Shown here: one piece after another, positions 1 to 7,633 of the stretch
Position numbering within the stretch: the first letter of the stretch is position 1
Layout: each line of letters opens with the position of its first letter
Source of the DNA: Duganella sp. OV510
GTDB lineage: Bacteria > Pseudomonadota > Gammaproteobacteria > Burkholderiales > Burkholderiaceae_D
NCBI RefSeq assembly: GCF_900100205.1
Contig: NZ_FNEQ01000001.1
Location: forward strand, 1,240,001-1,304,000
Direction of reading: 5' to 3'
Length of the DNA stretch: 64,000 nucleotides
Notes under the pieces: model-generated
Database searches by the model: none
Told to the model about the DNA's origin: nothing
The model's input: only the letters and a program-made list of their open reading frames with translations
Program-made: the position numbers and the translations under genes

Positions 1-212
1 TCGTGCTCGACGCCCAGTTGCTGGTCATAGCCGAACTGATTGATATCGACCAGCGGGATGCGGTTCTGTCCCGTCAGCCAGGGCAGCCGGTCCTTCGGCA
101 GGCCCAGTTGCGTGTGCACGATGTCGTACACGGCAGGCAGCAGGCTGGGATGGTTGGACAGAAGATGGTTCAGGGATTCCAGGATGGTGACTTCAATGTT
201 CTTCTGACTCAT
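1..212 (-). CDS. Hypothetical protein, N-terminal part only (runs off the window)
   Basis: The minus strand carries an open frame from an ATG at 212 to the window edge, about 70 codons, beginning MSQKNIEVTILESLNHLL. An AAGGGA Shine-Dalgarno-like sequence lies about 8 bases upstream, which supports this start. The visible part is a soluble leucine-rich segment with no signal peptide or membrane helix. I do not recognise the family, and the remainder lies outside the window. The plus-strand frame over the same bases looks like a shadow. Confidence 0.6.
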   Translation of the reverse strand, partial: MSQKNIEVTILESLNHLLSNHPSLLPAVYDIVHTQLGLPKDRLPWLTGQNRIPLVDINQFGYDQQLGVEH

Positions 213-295
213 GCGCAATCCCTTGTTAGATAGGTAGCAAAAATCATACTGTACAGGTGCCCGAGCTGAAAAGCAAAAAGCCCAAGCTCAGGCGA

Positions 296-637
296 TCAAG
301 ACGCCGGATCAAACTGGAAAACGCGCAATTCCTGCGCGCAGCGGCAGGCCTTGGCAATTCGTGCCGCCCACTCGACGGCATCTTCGCGCGTCGGCAATTC
401 AAGCACGGTGAAGCCGCCATCGAGCGATGGCGCCCAGGGATAGCCGCCCTCTTCCACCAAGCCATCCGCCGATACCAGAACGGGCGCCACACCCTCATTG
501 ATGCCGCCACCAAAGACATACACGCCAGCCGCCTTGGCCTCCTCGATCACAGCGTGCGAGGTGCGCACCACCTCATCCCACTCGCCATCAGGCACGACCA
601 TCGCAGCACTCGGAAACGAAATCAGATATTTAGCCAT
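296..637 (-). CDS. YCII-related (DGPF-type) small protein
   Basis: This 113-residue protein begins MAKYLISFPSAAMVV and has the pattern of YciI/DGPF-domain proteins: an N-terminal beta strand, a central glycine-rich turn (VYVFGGGINEG), and a later GGFTVLELPTREDAVEWAA segment. The family adopts a ferredoxin-like alpha/beta barrel, and members are often encoded near ECF sigma factors, but no sigma factor is visible here. The frame is open for 27 more codons upstream. The start at 637 is preferred because an AGAGA element precedes it at usable spacing and the family normally begins at MAKYL. The exact function is unknown. Confidence 0.8.
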   Translation of the reverse strand: MAKYLISFPSAAMVVPDGEWDEVVRTSHAVIEEAKAAGVYVFGGGINEGVAPVLVSADGLVEEGGYPWAPSLDGGFTVLELPTREDAVEWAARIAKACRCAQELRVFQFDPAS

Positions 638-781
638 GATGAGAATATCTCTAGCGAGAGCGCCAATCGCTCCCTGACAATTACAATAAGAATACTTCGC
701 CTGGCCGTGCATGACCAATCAAACAGCCGCCGATGTGACAAAATACCGTTTTTAACCACATCACCATTTGCAAGCGTACCT

Positions 782-1111
782 ATGCAACGACCAAACTTCA
801 GCGATAAATTTTCCGACAACCTCGCTCTGCTTCCCGTACTGGATACGGTTGCAGCAATCGAACTGGTGGACCATTCAGGCGCTTCGGTGGCAAAGATCGA
901 AAACAAACCAGGCCAGGCGGGATCGCTCCGCGTGTATTGCTGGCTGGCCGAAACGCTGGGCGCGGTTACTCCCGAAGCAGCGGCAATCGGTCTGACGATT
1001 TATGCCGAACACACGCAAGACGCCCGCGCCAATCCAGGCAAACATCCCAACATCGATCGCCTGTTCAACATCAAAACGCCAGATCAAACCCTGCAAGTGA
1101 AGGGCTTGTAA
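782..1111 (+). CDS. DUF2322 family protein
   Basis: This 109-residue protein contains FSDNLALLPVLDTVAAIELV near the start and ends with YAEHTQDARANPGKHPNIDR followed by a short tail. That combination matches my recollection of the DUF2322 family, small cytoplasmic proteins of unknown function common in beta- and gammaproteobacteria. The open frame extends far upstream to 257, but that part has no family resemblance and overlaps the opposite-strand YCII gene, so the ATG at 782 is chosen. No strong Shine-Dalgarno sequence is visible before it. The gene is divergent from the YCII gene. Confidence 0.75.
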   Translation: MQRPNFSDKFSDNLALLPVLDTVAAIELVDHSGASVAKIENKPGQAGSLRVYCWLAETLGAVTPEAAAIGLTIYAEHTQDARANPGKHPNIDRLFNIKTPDQTLQVKGL

Positions 1112-1230
1112 GCTTGGCGAAGGCAGTCGGGGCCAGCCTCCGCCTGCCAGCATGGTGACAATTTGAGCATATTCCCGTAGCGCAACATGCCATCCTGCCG
1201 TTATCAGTAATCTGACAACGAGGAAATATC

Positions 1231-2007
1231 ATGCGCCCTTGCGCCGCGATGCTTGCCCCTTTTTTCTTTTTGATGACCTCGTTGCCGGTCCTCGCTCAGA
1301 CAATTTCTGTGCAAAGCTTTTCTGATGTACCTTGCTCGGCGGATTGCGATGCTGCGCTAGGTAGCCGCGAAAAACCGACACATCTCGAATCAAAACTTTT
1401 CCGACGATTTTTCCCGGCGCCAGAAAATCTCGCGTCGACACTGGAGGCGTATCAGCGTGCAAACGTCGTTCTTTTTGAGAAGGCGCAGGACGGATTGCGT
1501 ACCAAAGTTCGGCTGTTGGAGAAAAATGGAAAGTCATCGTCGGGATTTAACGAATATTTTTCGTCGACACCCAGAAAATATCGTGAAGTAAGGGACGCCT
1601 ACGAAACCATTCTTGTCGGGAAGGTCAGCTGTACAAAGACCAGGAACGATATATTCAGGTGCGAACAAGGCGTGGCAGACATGGAGGTCGATCTCGATAT
1701 GGGACTGCGCGAGCTCGCCCCTGGAGCGATTTTATCCATTGAGGAATCGTCGGCACCATGCGGGGAAAATATTTGTCGGTCTTATGTCATCGATCAAGCA
1801 GACGCGATTGTTATGTTGGACCGCGAGTTGGTGACAACCGCTCCAAACTTGAATCATTCCATCATTACACTGCTGGTGTCACCGGACGGTTCGCCTTTTC
1901 TCTATAAAGAAATCCACTGGGCAAATGGTAAGCTGGATGGGCCGGAAGCGCAGTTCTCCCCGGTCTATGATTCAAAGGTCGAGCCATTCGATCTGCCCGA
2001 ACATTAA
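1231..2007 (+). CDS. Secreted hypothetical protein
   Basis: This 258-residue protein begins with a signal peptide: MRPCAAMLAPFFFLMTSLPV, then a probable cleavage after LAQ. The mature part has several cysteines (about residues 34, 38, 137, 146, 176 and 181) that could form disulfides in the periplasm. A GAGGAAATATC sequence just before the ATG serves as ribosome binding site. The gene uses more AT-rich codons than most neighbours, which may indicate recent acquisition. It stands alone and ends just before a hairpin terminator. I do not recognise the family. Confidence 0.75.
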   Translation: MRPCAAMLAPFFFLMTSLPVLAQTISVQSFSDVPCSADCDAALGSREKPTHLESKLFRRFFPAPENLASTLEAYQRANVVLFEKAQDGLRTKVRLLEKNGKSSSGFNEYFSSTPRKYREVRDAYETILVGKVSCTKTRNDIFRCEQGVADMEVDLDMGLRELAPGAILSIEESSAPCGENICRSYVIDQADAIVMLDRELVTTAPNLNHSIITLLVSPDGSPFLYKEIHWANGKLDGPEAQFSPVYDSKVEPFDLPEH

Positions 2008-2033
2008 TTTGATCAAACACATCTCCTAAACGC

Positions 2034-2066
2034 AAAAAGCCCAACCTGTAAGGATTGGGCTTTTTT
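2034..2066. terminator. Bidirectional rho-independent terminator
   Basis: An inverted repeat AAAAAGCCCAA / TTGGGCTTTTTT surrounds a short loop, with A-runs and T-runs on both outer sides. It can end the plus-strand secreted-protein transcript and the minus-strand tRNA-Asn transcript. Confidence 0.85.
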
Positions 2067-2072
2067 ATATTC

Positions 2073-2148
2073 TGGCTCCCCGACCTGGACTCGAACCAGG
2101 GACCTGCGGATTAACAGTCCGTCGCTCTACCGACTGAGCTATCAGGGA
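2073..2148 (-). tRNA. tRNA-Asn (GTT), copy 1
   Basis: A 76-nt cloverleaf is encoded on the minus strand, including the CCA end. It starts TCCCTGATAGCTCAG, has anticodon loop CTGTTAA (anticodon GTT), a TTCGAGTCC T-loop region, and an acceptor stem that pairs TCCCTGA with the 3' TCGGGGA (one G-T wobble). It is one of three intact, nearly identical tRNA-Asn genes in this window (others at 11786-11861 and 12611-12686) plus a 3'-end remnant at 6445-6489. Confidence 0.97.
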
Positions 2149-2205
2149 AAAGAGGCCGCATTATATACGGCCCTTTTTCAGCTGTCTAGGCTGAATGGCG
2201 ATTTA

Positions 2206-4392
2206 TTAGAAACCGCCGCGGAACTGCACGCCAAACTGACGTGGCTCGTTGACGAAGCCGGTCAGGTTGTTGAAGTCAATACCGCCGATGATGCGCTGCG
2301 TGTTGGTGATGTTGCGCGCGAAGCCAGCCAGCTCGTACTTGCCGTCAGCCCAGTTGTAACCCACGCGCAGGCCGCCTTCCAGCATTTCCTTGCCGGTGAA
2401 CTCCTTCGATTCATACAGGAAGAAGTTGACTTTGCTACGATACGACCAGTCGGTCAGCACGAACAGGTTGCCATTCGCCAGCGGCCAGTTGTAACGCGCC
2501 GAAGCGTTGACGATGTACTTGGCAGCTTGCGGCAGCGGGTTGCCGTTGATCGACGCCAGACCGTTGACGATCGGGTCGGTCACCGTGCAAGTACCGCATG
2601 GCGCTGCGTACAGGCTTGGGTCCTTGATCTCGGTATGGTTGTACGAACCGCTCAGGCTGACCTTGAAGTCCGGGGTCACAAAGCCTTCGATCTCGGCTTC
2701 GACGCCACGGCCGGCGGTCTTGGCAGCATTGATCAGCTTGGTGACGTTGGAGGTGCCACCGACCACGGTCAGCTGCTGGTTCTTGACCTCGTAGTTGTAC
2801 ACGCTCAGCGACGCGCGGGCGCGGCGGTTGAACAGGTCGGCCTTGATGCCGGCTTCGATCGAGGTGATGGTTTCCGCATCCGCCACTGTGATCGGCACCG
2901 ATGCCGAAGCAGCAGCGATCGACGGTGCGCGGAAGCCGGTCGCCACGCGGCCGTAGGCGCTGACGTCCTTGTTGATCTTGTAGGTGCCGCTCAGATCCCA
3001 GTTAGCCTTGTTCTTGCTGACGTCCACCGACTTAGGGCCGATCTGGTCGACGTTCCAGGCGTTCACGGTGCGGAAGTCTTTTTCGTCGTGGGTGTAACGC
3101 AGGCCGCCACGCAGCGTGAAGTCGCTCGACACATCGTAGGTCACCGAACCGAACGCCGCGTAGGCGGTGTTGTTCTGGTGGCTGGTCAGGTCCGAGGTCT
3201 GCAGCTGGGTGGTGCTGTCGAAGTTGTCGCTGAAGCCGGTGCCGCTTTCCTTGAAGTAGTACACGCCAGTCTGCCAGTTCAGCGGGCCTGCATTCTTCGA
3301 TTCAACACGGAATTCCTGACTGTACTGCGACAGCTGCTTGATGCCGCCGGCGGTCTGCACCGGGAAGCGTGGCGGGTTGGCTGGCGAGCCGCCGTCGATG
3401 TCGCCACGGGTGTAGTAGTTGTCGATGCCTTCGTAGCCGGTGATCGAGAACAGCTTGACCGAACCCAGGTCCCAGGTCAGACGGGCGTTGGCGCCGTTGG
3501 TGGTCAGGTTCTGGAAGTTCAGGCCGTCGGTGGAGATCTTGGTGAAGTCGTAGCCGTCAGCGAAATCGTTGGTGCCCTTCTTGATCAGGTTGGCGCGGAA
3601 CAGGCGCGCGCTACCGGTGGTCGAACGCGCGTGCACATTGAACAGCGCGTTGAAGGTGGTGCTTGGCTTGTACAGGAACTGCACGCGCTCGGCGTGTTCG
3701 TTGTAGCCTTCCAGTGTATCGTTCTGCTTGGTATAGGTGTTGTCGACGAAGTCGTCGCGGTGCTGGCGCAGCGTCGAGACGCGCATCGCCCATTCGCTCG
3801 ACAGCGGAATGTTGGCAGCAGCTTCCACGCTGGAGGTCATGTGGGTGGCCAGCGAAGCGCTGTAGTAGCCTTCGATCTTGTCCAGGTTAGGCTTGGCCGA
3901 TTCGAACTTGACCACACCAGCCGGGGTGTTACGGCCGAACAGCGTGCCCTGCGGGCCGCGCAGCACTTCCACGCCAGCCACGTCGAATACCGGGAAGCCT
4001 TTCAGGATGCCGTTCTCTTGCACTACGTCGTCATAGATCAGCGAAACCGGCTGCGATGCGAAGGTCGAGAAGTCGGTGTTGCCGTAGCCGCGGATGTAGA
4101 AGCGCGGGAAGGTACGGCCGTTCGACGACTCCACGTTCAGCGAAGGCACTTTGCCTGCCAGGAAACGGATGTCCTGGCCGCCCGACAGCAGCACGTCCAG
4201 TTTTTCATTGCTCAACAGGGTCACGGAGACCGGCACATCCTTGATGTTTTCCGTGCGGCGCTGGGCGGTCACGGTAACGGTTTCCAGCTGTGGCTGGGTG
4301 GCGACGGCTTCAGTTTGCGCCAGCGCAGTACCGATAGGCAGAATGGCGCCCAGTGCCAGTACGCGTTTGTGCATCTTAGACAGTTTGATCAT
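2206..4392 (-). CDS. TonB-dependent outer-membrane receptor
   Basis: This 728-residue receptor has a signal peptide (MIKLSKMHKRVLALGAILPI, cut near ALAQ), a TonB-box-like segment (ETVTVTAQRR), a plug domain (DVPVSVTLLS to VEVLRGPQGTLFGRNTPAG), and a long 22-strand-type barrel ending with the terminal aromatic residue of outer-membrane proteins (QFRGGF). It would import a substrate such as a siderophore, glycan or small metabolite with TonB energy, but the substrate cannot be told from sequence. Start 4392 has GGGA six bases upstream, whereas the longer frame would need a TTG. No transport partner genes are adjacent. Confidence 0.93.
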   Translation of the reverse strand: MIKLSKMHKRVLALGAILPIGTALAQTEAVATQPQLETVTVTAQRRTENIKDVPVSVTLLSNEKLDVLLSGGQDIRFLAGKVPSLNVESSNGRTFPRFYIRGYGNTDFSTFASQPVSLIYDDVVQENGILKGFPVFDVAGVEVLRGPQGTLFGRNTPAGVVKFESAKPNLDKIEGYYSASLATHMTSSVEAAANIPLSSEWAMRVSTLRQHRDDFVDNTYTKQNDTLEGYNEHAERVQFLYKPSTTFNALFNVHARSTTGSARLFRANLIKKGTNDFADGYDFTKISTDGLNFQNLTTNGANARLTWDLGSVKLFSITGYEGIDNYYTRGDIDGGSPANPPRFPVQTAGGIKQLSQYSQEFRVESKNAGPLNWQTGVYYFKESGTGFSDNFDSTTQLQTSDLTSHQNNTAYAAFGSVTYDVSSDFTLRGGLRYTHDEKDFRTVNAWNVDQIGPKSVDVSKNKANWDLSGTYKINKDVSAYGRVATGFRAPSIAAASASVPITVADAETITSIEAGIKADLFNRRARASLSVYNYEVKNQQLTVVGGTSNVTKLINAAKTAGRGVEAEIEGFVTPDFKVSLSGSYNHTEIKDPSLYAAPCGTCTVTDPIVNGLASINGNPLPQAAKYIVNASARYNWPLANGNLFVLTDWSYRSKVNFFLYESKEFTGKEMLEGGLRVGYNWADGKYELAGFARNITNTQRIIGGIDFNNLTGFVNEPRQFGVQFRGGF

Positions 4393-4737
4393 CAAATTTC
4401 CCGATTTAAATGTAGTGCAAAGAGTTAGAAACAGTTGTCTCCTGCTTTCTCTTTTTGTAGGTCACTACCCGGTCATCTATCGTGATCGTGGTAGCGCAAA
4501 GGCTCTACGCCGTCGCGGCAACTATCAATAGTGCACTGACTTTTTTGAAAGGCGATATTTTGATTTATTGATAGCGGGTATTGCAAGCTGAATATATCTG
4601 AAACGGATTTAAGTGTTAGAAATTCGGTTAAGCATATACAATAACTGAATATTCAGTGGCTTAGCTGTGTCAACAATCCGACAATATGGTGAGTTCGATA
4701 AGCTTGCCAGGACGGCACGGAGGGGAGAAGTGTGGCG
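4393..4737. other. Gene-free AT-rich intergenic region
   Basis: About 345 bases separate the receptor start from the terminator of the DUF3334 gene. The stretch is AT-rich and should hold the receptor promoter on the minus strand. I see no convincing operator, RNA gene or open frame with coding character in it. Confidence 0.5.
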
Positions 4738-4769
4738 CAAAAACAGCACGGCCAGCGTGAAGCTGGCCG
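4738..4769 (-). terminator. Rho-independent terminator after the DUF3334 gene
   Basis: Read on the minus strand, stem GGCCAGC / GCTGGCC with a 5-nt loop is followed by GTGCTGTTTTTG. It lies just downstream of the DUF3334 stop codon. Confidence 0.8.
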
Positions 4770-4781
4770 GGTGGGAGGGTG

Positions 4782-5474
4782 TTACATGCCGAGTGACTTG
4801 AGCAGCTCGTCGGCGTCGGCGTCGACCAACGAGGCGGCCGGCGCGCTGGCCGCCTTATGCGTACCGCGTTCCTGCTCCAGCAGCGCATCGGCGTCGATGA
4901 TTTCGCTGGAATCGAAGTCGCTGACGCGGATGAATTCGGTACGATCGATCGCCAGTTCCAGGTAGAAGATATTGCTCTTCTCGGTGTAGAAGCTGACGCG
5001 GCGCATTTCCGGGCGGTCCAGCGGCGTATCGACGCTGAGCACGATCTGCTTGTTCAGCACCAGCATCTTCGGCTGATTCTGCGTGATATTGGTTTGCAGC
5101 TCGCGGCGGATCTTGCCGGTGAAATCGCCGACGATCTGGTTCATCAGCTCGCCCAGGATGTTGGACACTTCATCGGAAGTGTGCGAGCCGGCCAGTTCCG
5201 ACTTCGGCATGCCCATGTGCAGCATGTAGCGTTCGTAGATTTCCATCGCCGTGTCGGCGGCGAAGTTCAGCACTACCAGGCCGGTAAAGCCGCCGTCAAA
5301 CAGCACGAAGCAGCCGATGTCGGGCTTCAGGCCGACTTTGGTAATGCGCTGCACCATGCCGGAGTAATTCACCTTGCTTTGCGTTGCCACGTTCAACACC
5401 CGGGTGACCGAGTTGCACAGGCTGACCAACAGGTCTTCCGTGCCGTAGACAATCGCGTCGTTTTCGCCGCTCAT
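4782..5474 (-). CDS. DUF3334 family protein (CheX/CheC-like fold suspected)
   Basis: This 230-residue protein begins MSGENDAIVYGTEDLLVSLC and fits what I recall of the DUF3334 family. The middle segment SDEVSNILGELMNQIVGDF resembles the helical motif of chemotaxis phosphatases of the CheC/CheX type, where a glutamate/asparagine pair is catalytic, so a role in signal dephosphorylation is possible. That is inference. The C-terminal tail is acidic (DADADELLKSLGM). No signal peptide or membrane helix is present. It is a single-gene unit with its own terminator, and no chemotaxis genes adjoin it. Confidence 0.7.
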   Translation of the reverse strand: MSGENDAIVYGTEDLLVSLCNSVTRVLNVATQSKVNYSGMVQRITKVGLKPDIGCFVLFDGGFTGLVVLNFAADTAMEIYERYMLHMGMPKSELAGSHTSDEVSNILGELMNQIVGDFTGKIRRELQTNITQNQPKMLVLNKQIVLSVDTPLDRPEMRRVSFYTEKSNIFYLELAIDRTEFIRVSDFDSSEIIDADALLEQERGTHKAASAPAASLVDADADELLKSLGM

Positions 5475-5774
5475 AATTCTTCTACCTTACTTATTTAAAG
5501 ATGAAAGCTTCATTCCCCGTCTGACAGACCGTCGGGAAGCAGGATTCAGAATACCCATGTGCAAGATTCCCGTCCACCGGAATCTATAGTTCTGTGAATT
5601 TTTCGTGCAAAAATGCAAAATCCATGAATGCCGTGACATCGGCTGTGGAAGGGCAAGACCCGGTCTTTAGGCAGATTGCGGTAGAGAAGCGCGGAATACT
5701 AACCTTGGGGTGCGTACTTATCAGTCCGGTATCGGTCCGATACACTTCCAATTCGCCATCCACCAGGAGATTTT
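5475..5774. other. Divergent promoter region, no gene seen
   Basis: This stretch separates the minus-strand DUF3334 gene from the plus-strand WrbA-like gene and must carry both promoters. An open frame starting at 5594 runs through part of it, but it continues out of frame over the flavoprotein gene and lacks coding character. No RNA gene or clear operator is visible. Confidence 0.5.
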
Positions 5775-6329
5775 ATGAGCAAGATTATTGTTGTCTACCA
5801 TTCCGGCTACGGCCACACCAAGCGCGTGGCCGAGTATGTGGGCGAAGGCGCCGGCGGCGAACTGCTGGCCATCGACGCGGAAGGCAATCTGCCGGAAGGC
5901 GGCTGGGAAAAGCTGGCGGCGGCGGACGCTATCGTGTTTGGCGCGCCGACTTACATGGGCAGCCCGAGCTGGCAGTTCAAGAAATTCGCCGACGCAACCT
6001 CCAAGGTCTGGTTCACGCGCGGCTGGCAGGACAAAGTGTTTGGTGGCTTCTCCAACAGCGCCAGCTTCAGCGGCGACAAACAGGTATCGCTGATCGCTCT
6101 GCAGACGCTGGCGTCGCAGCATGGCGGCATCTGGGTCAGCCTGGGCCTGCCACCGGCCAACACCAAGGCCGCCAAGCGCACCGACCTGAACAACCTCGGC
6201 GGCTCGGTAGGCCTGCTGGTGCAATCGCCATCGGACGCCAGCGTCGACGAAATCCCACAAGGCGACCTGGACACCGCCAAAGCCTACGGCAAGCGCATCG
6301 CTGAAGTGGCTGCGCGTTTGGCCAAGTAA
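5775..6329 (+). CDS. WrbA-like NAD(P)H:quinone oxidoreductase / flavodoxin family protein
   Basis: This 184-residue flavodoxin-fold protein begins MSKIIVVYHSGYGHTKRVAE, a phosphate-binding loop for FMN. It continues with FGAPTYMGSPSWQFKKFAD, typical of the WrbA/NQO family, and a GGFSNSASFSGDKQ segment near the isoalloxazine site. Such enzymes carry out two-electron quinone reduction in the cytosol and limit redox cycling. It is slightly shorter than classical WrbA (about 198 residues), so it may be a WrbA paralogue. An AGGAG box precedes the ATG at ideal spacing. It is monocistronic with a strong terminator downstream. Confidence 0.9.
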   Translation: MSKIIVVYHSGYGHTKRVAEYVGEGAGGELLAIDAEGNLPEGGWEKLAAADAIVFGAPTYMGSPSWQFKKFADATSKVWFTRGWQDKVFGGFSNSASFSGDKQVSLIALQTLASQHGGIWVSLGLPPANTKAAKRTDLNNLGGSVGLLVQSPSDASVDEIPQGDLDTAKAYGKRIAEVAARLAK

Positions 6330-6399
6330 CCCTCCCCGAACACGGGCGCATCTTCAATTTATGTGCGTCCGCCGCATCTTCCACCTGAATTCAAGGCAC

Positions 6400-6438
6400 A
6401 AAAAAGGCCTACGTGAGTGAACGAGTAGGCCTTTTTTT
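6400..6438. terminator. Bidirectional terminator between flavoprotein gene and island boundary
   Basis: The inverted repeat AAAAAAGGCCTAC / GTAGGCCTTTTTTT has a 12-nt loop. It ends the plus-strand flavoprotein transcript. It presumably once ended the tRNA-Asn transcript before the island displaced the tRNA. Confidence 0.85.
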
Positions 6439-6440
6439 AA

Positions 6441-6489
6441 ATTCTGGCTCCCCGACCTGGACTCGAACCAGGGGCCTGCGGATTAACAG
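6441..6489 (-). repeat. Island attachment site: 3' remnant of tRNA-Asn (distal att)
   Basis: These 49 bases match 11782-11830 at all but one position. They correspond to the anticodon loop through the CCA end of tRNA-Asn plus four flanking bases. The 5' half of the tRNA is absent: identity stops abruptly after the GATTAACAG sequence. Integrases that target the 3' end of tRNA genes leave this layout, with an intact tRNA at one end and a partial copy at the other. Confidence 0.85.
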
Positions 6490-6734
6490 AACGGGGCTCC
6501 GGCAAGCTGATGGCCACCAAGTCGAAGAAACGCAACGGTTTGCCAGCCGCTGCCGCCGTAGCCCTCAAAAACTGACCTAATACCGAGACCGTATGGTTGC
6601 TGCCGTGGCATCGTTGGCGAAAAGTTGATGTGGGTCAAGGGCTTAGCGCTGCCGAACGCCGAACAGGAGCCGAATCGCCAGTTTCAGGGCATCTCCCACC
6701 ATCATTGAGATATCTGGCGAGCACGTAAGCCAAA
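6490..6734. other. Island edge with a small gene remnant
   Basis: On the plus strand a frame beginning inside the att repeat reads ..GSGKLMATKSKKRNGLP.. and stops with TGA at 6573-6575. It has no start codon of its own and looks like the C-terminal scrap of a gene cut off by integration or deletion. The family is not recognisable. The remaining 160 bases to the end of the next gene show no feature I can support. Confidence 0.35.
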
Positions 6735-7571
6735 TTAGTCATCCTTTTCTGCGCGATATTTACCTGAGCAGTAATAACACCTATATTCATAACTTCCGTC
6801 TTCTAACGGCCAAGCATCCAACTCACCCTGTGTCGCAGGTGCGCCGCAGATATCGCATCCAGACGGGATGTTGTCTCCATCCTCATTGGCACATACAAGG
6901 CAGCGATATCCGCTACTCGAATCGTCGTTGAGTATAAGAGTCGGATTACCGCAGTTCTCACAGTCCAAACGAACAGGACGTTCATCGGGGTCATAAGGGT
7001 CGGAGGGGTGATCTTTCTCAAACTGCTCAGCCGCCTGCAATGCCGTCCTTACCGTAAACTCATACTCATCTGACAGCACCTGAAACGTCTCCATTGTTGA
7101 CTCAGGTATCAAAGATTCGAGCTCAATGTCGGTATGCTCTTTGACGAACTCAACAACTGAGCGAAATAAACGCCCAATGACAGCCCTCACCTCTGGTACT
7201 TCCATCTTAAACTGGTGATGCTCTATCTCATTGCGAAGCCGCTTTAGCCATTCAAGGTCTTTCTTAAGGGCAGGAGAAACGGTATCTGCGGCTTCGTTGT
7301 TGATGAAGTTGATTGCCTCCCAAAGAGTAATCGTTTTGTTACGGTCCAGTTTGGCAGCGAACGGCTCCTTAAATATCAAAAGAGGATGCTTACTGGCAAT
7401 GTGATACTTAAAAACCAGCTCCACAAAGTGTGCCATATGTAAAACGGAGAACTTAAAAGCTTTTGTCTCCCCAGCATCCCCTTCCTCAAACTTTGCCAGT
7501 GCTTCAGCCAAGCTATCGATTGCGTTTTCGAGCAAGTCGAGTTCGTGCGTTGCCATATCATCACCATTCAT
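6735..7571 (-). CDS. HEPN-type protein with two C-terminal zinc ribbons (island cargo)
   Basis: This 278-residue protein starts with MNGDDMATHE. Residues about 10-150 are all-helical and contain the HEPN-type motif RNEIEH (R113, N114, H118) in the context LKRLRNEIEHHQFKM. HEPN domains are often metal-independent RNases or NTase partners. The C-terminus holds two zinc-ribbon modules, C204-C207/C224-C227 and C239-C242/C265-C268. It is the last of three co-directional genes, 62 bases after the RelA/SpoT-HEPN gene. The start is uncertain: ATG 7571, ATG 7556 (with GGTG upstream) and TTG 7595 are all in frame. Codon use is AT-richer than the flanking chromosome. A role as RNase effector or partner of the upstream genes is inference. 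Confidence 0.75.
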   Translation of the reverse strand: MNGDDMATHELDLLENAIDSLAEALAKFEEGDAGETKAFKFSVLHMAHFVELVFKYHIASKHPLLIFKEPFAAKLDRNKTITLWEAINFINNEAADTVSPALKKDLEWLKRLRNEIEHHQFKMEVPEVRAVIGRLFRSVVEFVKEHTDIELESLIPESTMETFQVLSDEYEFTVRTALQAAEQFEKDHPSDPYDPDERPVRLDCENCGNPTLILNDDSSSGYRCLVCANEDGDNIPSGCDICGAPATQGELDAWPLEDGSYEYRCYYCSGKYRAEKDD

Positions 7572-7633
7572 GTGAGTCTGCACCAGTAGGTGCAAACGAG
7601 GTCTTCGCAGATATACACAAGAATCAGTTGGTA

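Noticed and set aside
257..781. Upstream 175 codons of the DUF2322 reading frame
   Set aside because: They overlap the opposite-strand YCII gene and do not resemble the family, so the start is placed at 782.
2527..4428. 633-codon plus-strand open frame opposite the TonB receptor
   Set aside because: It is an antisense shadow caused by GC-rich codon bias. It has no ribosome binding site or domain pattern, while the minus strand encodes a complete receptor.
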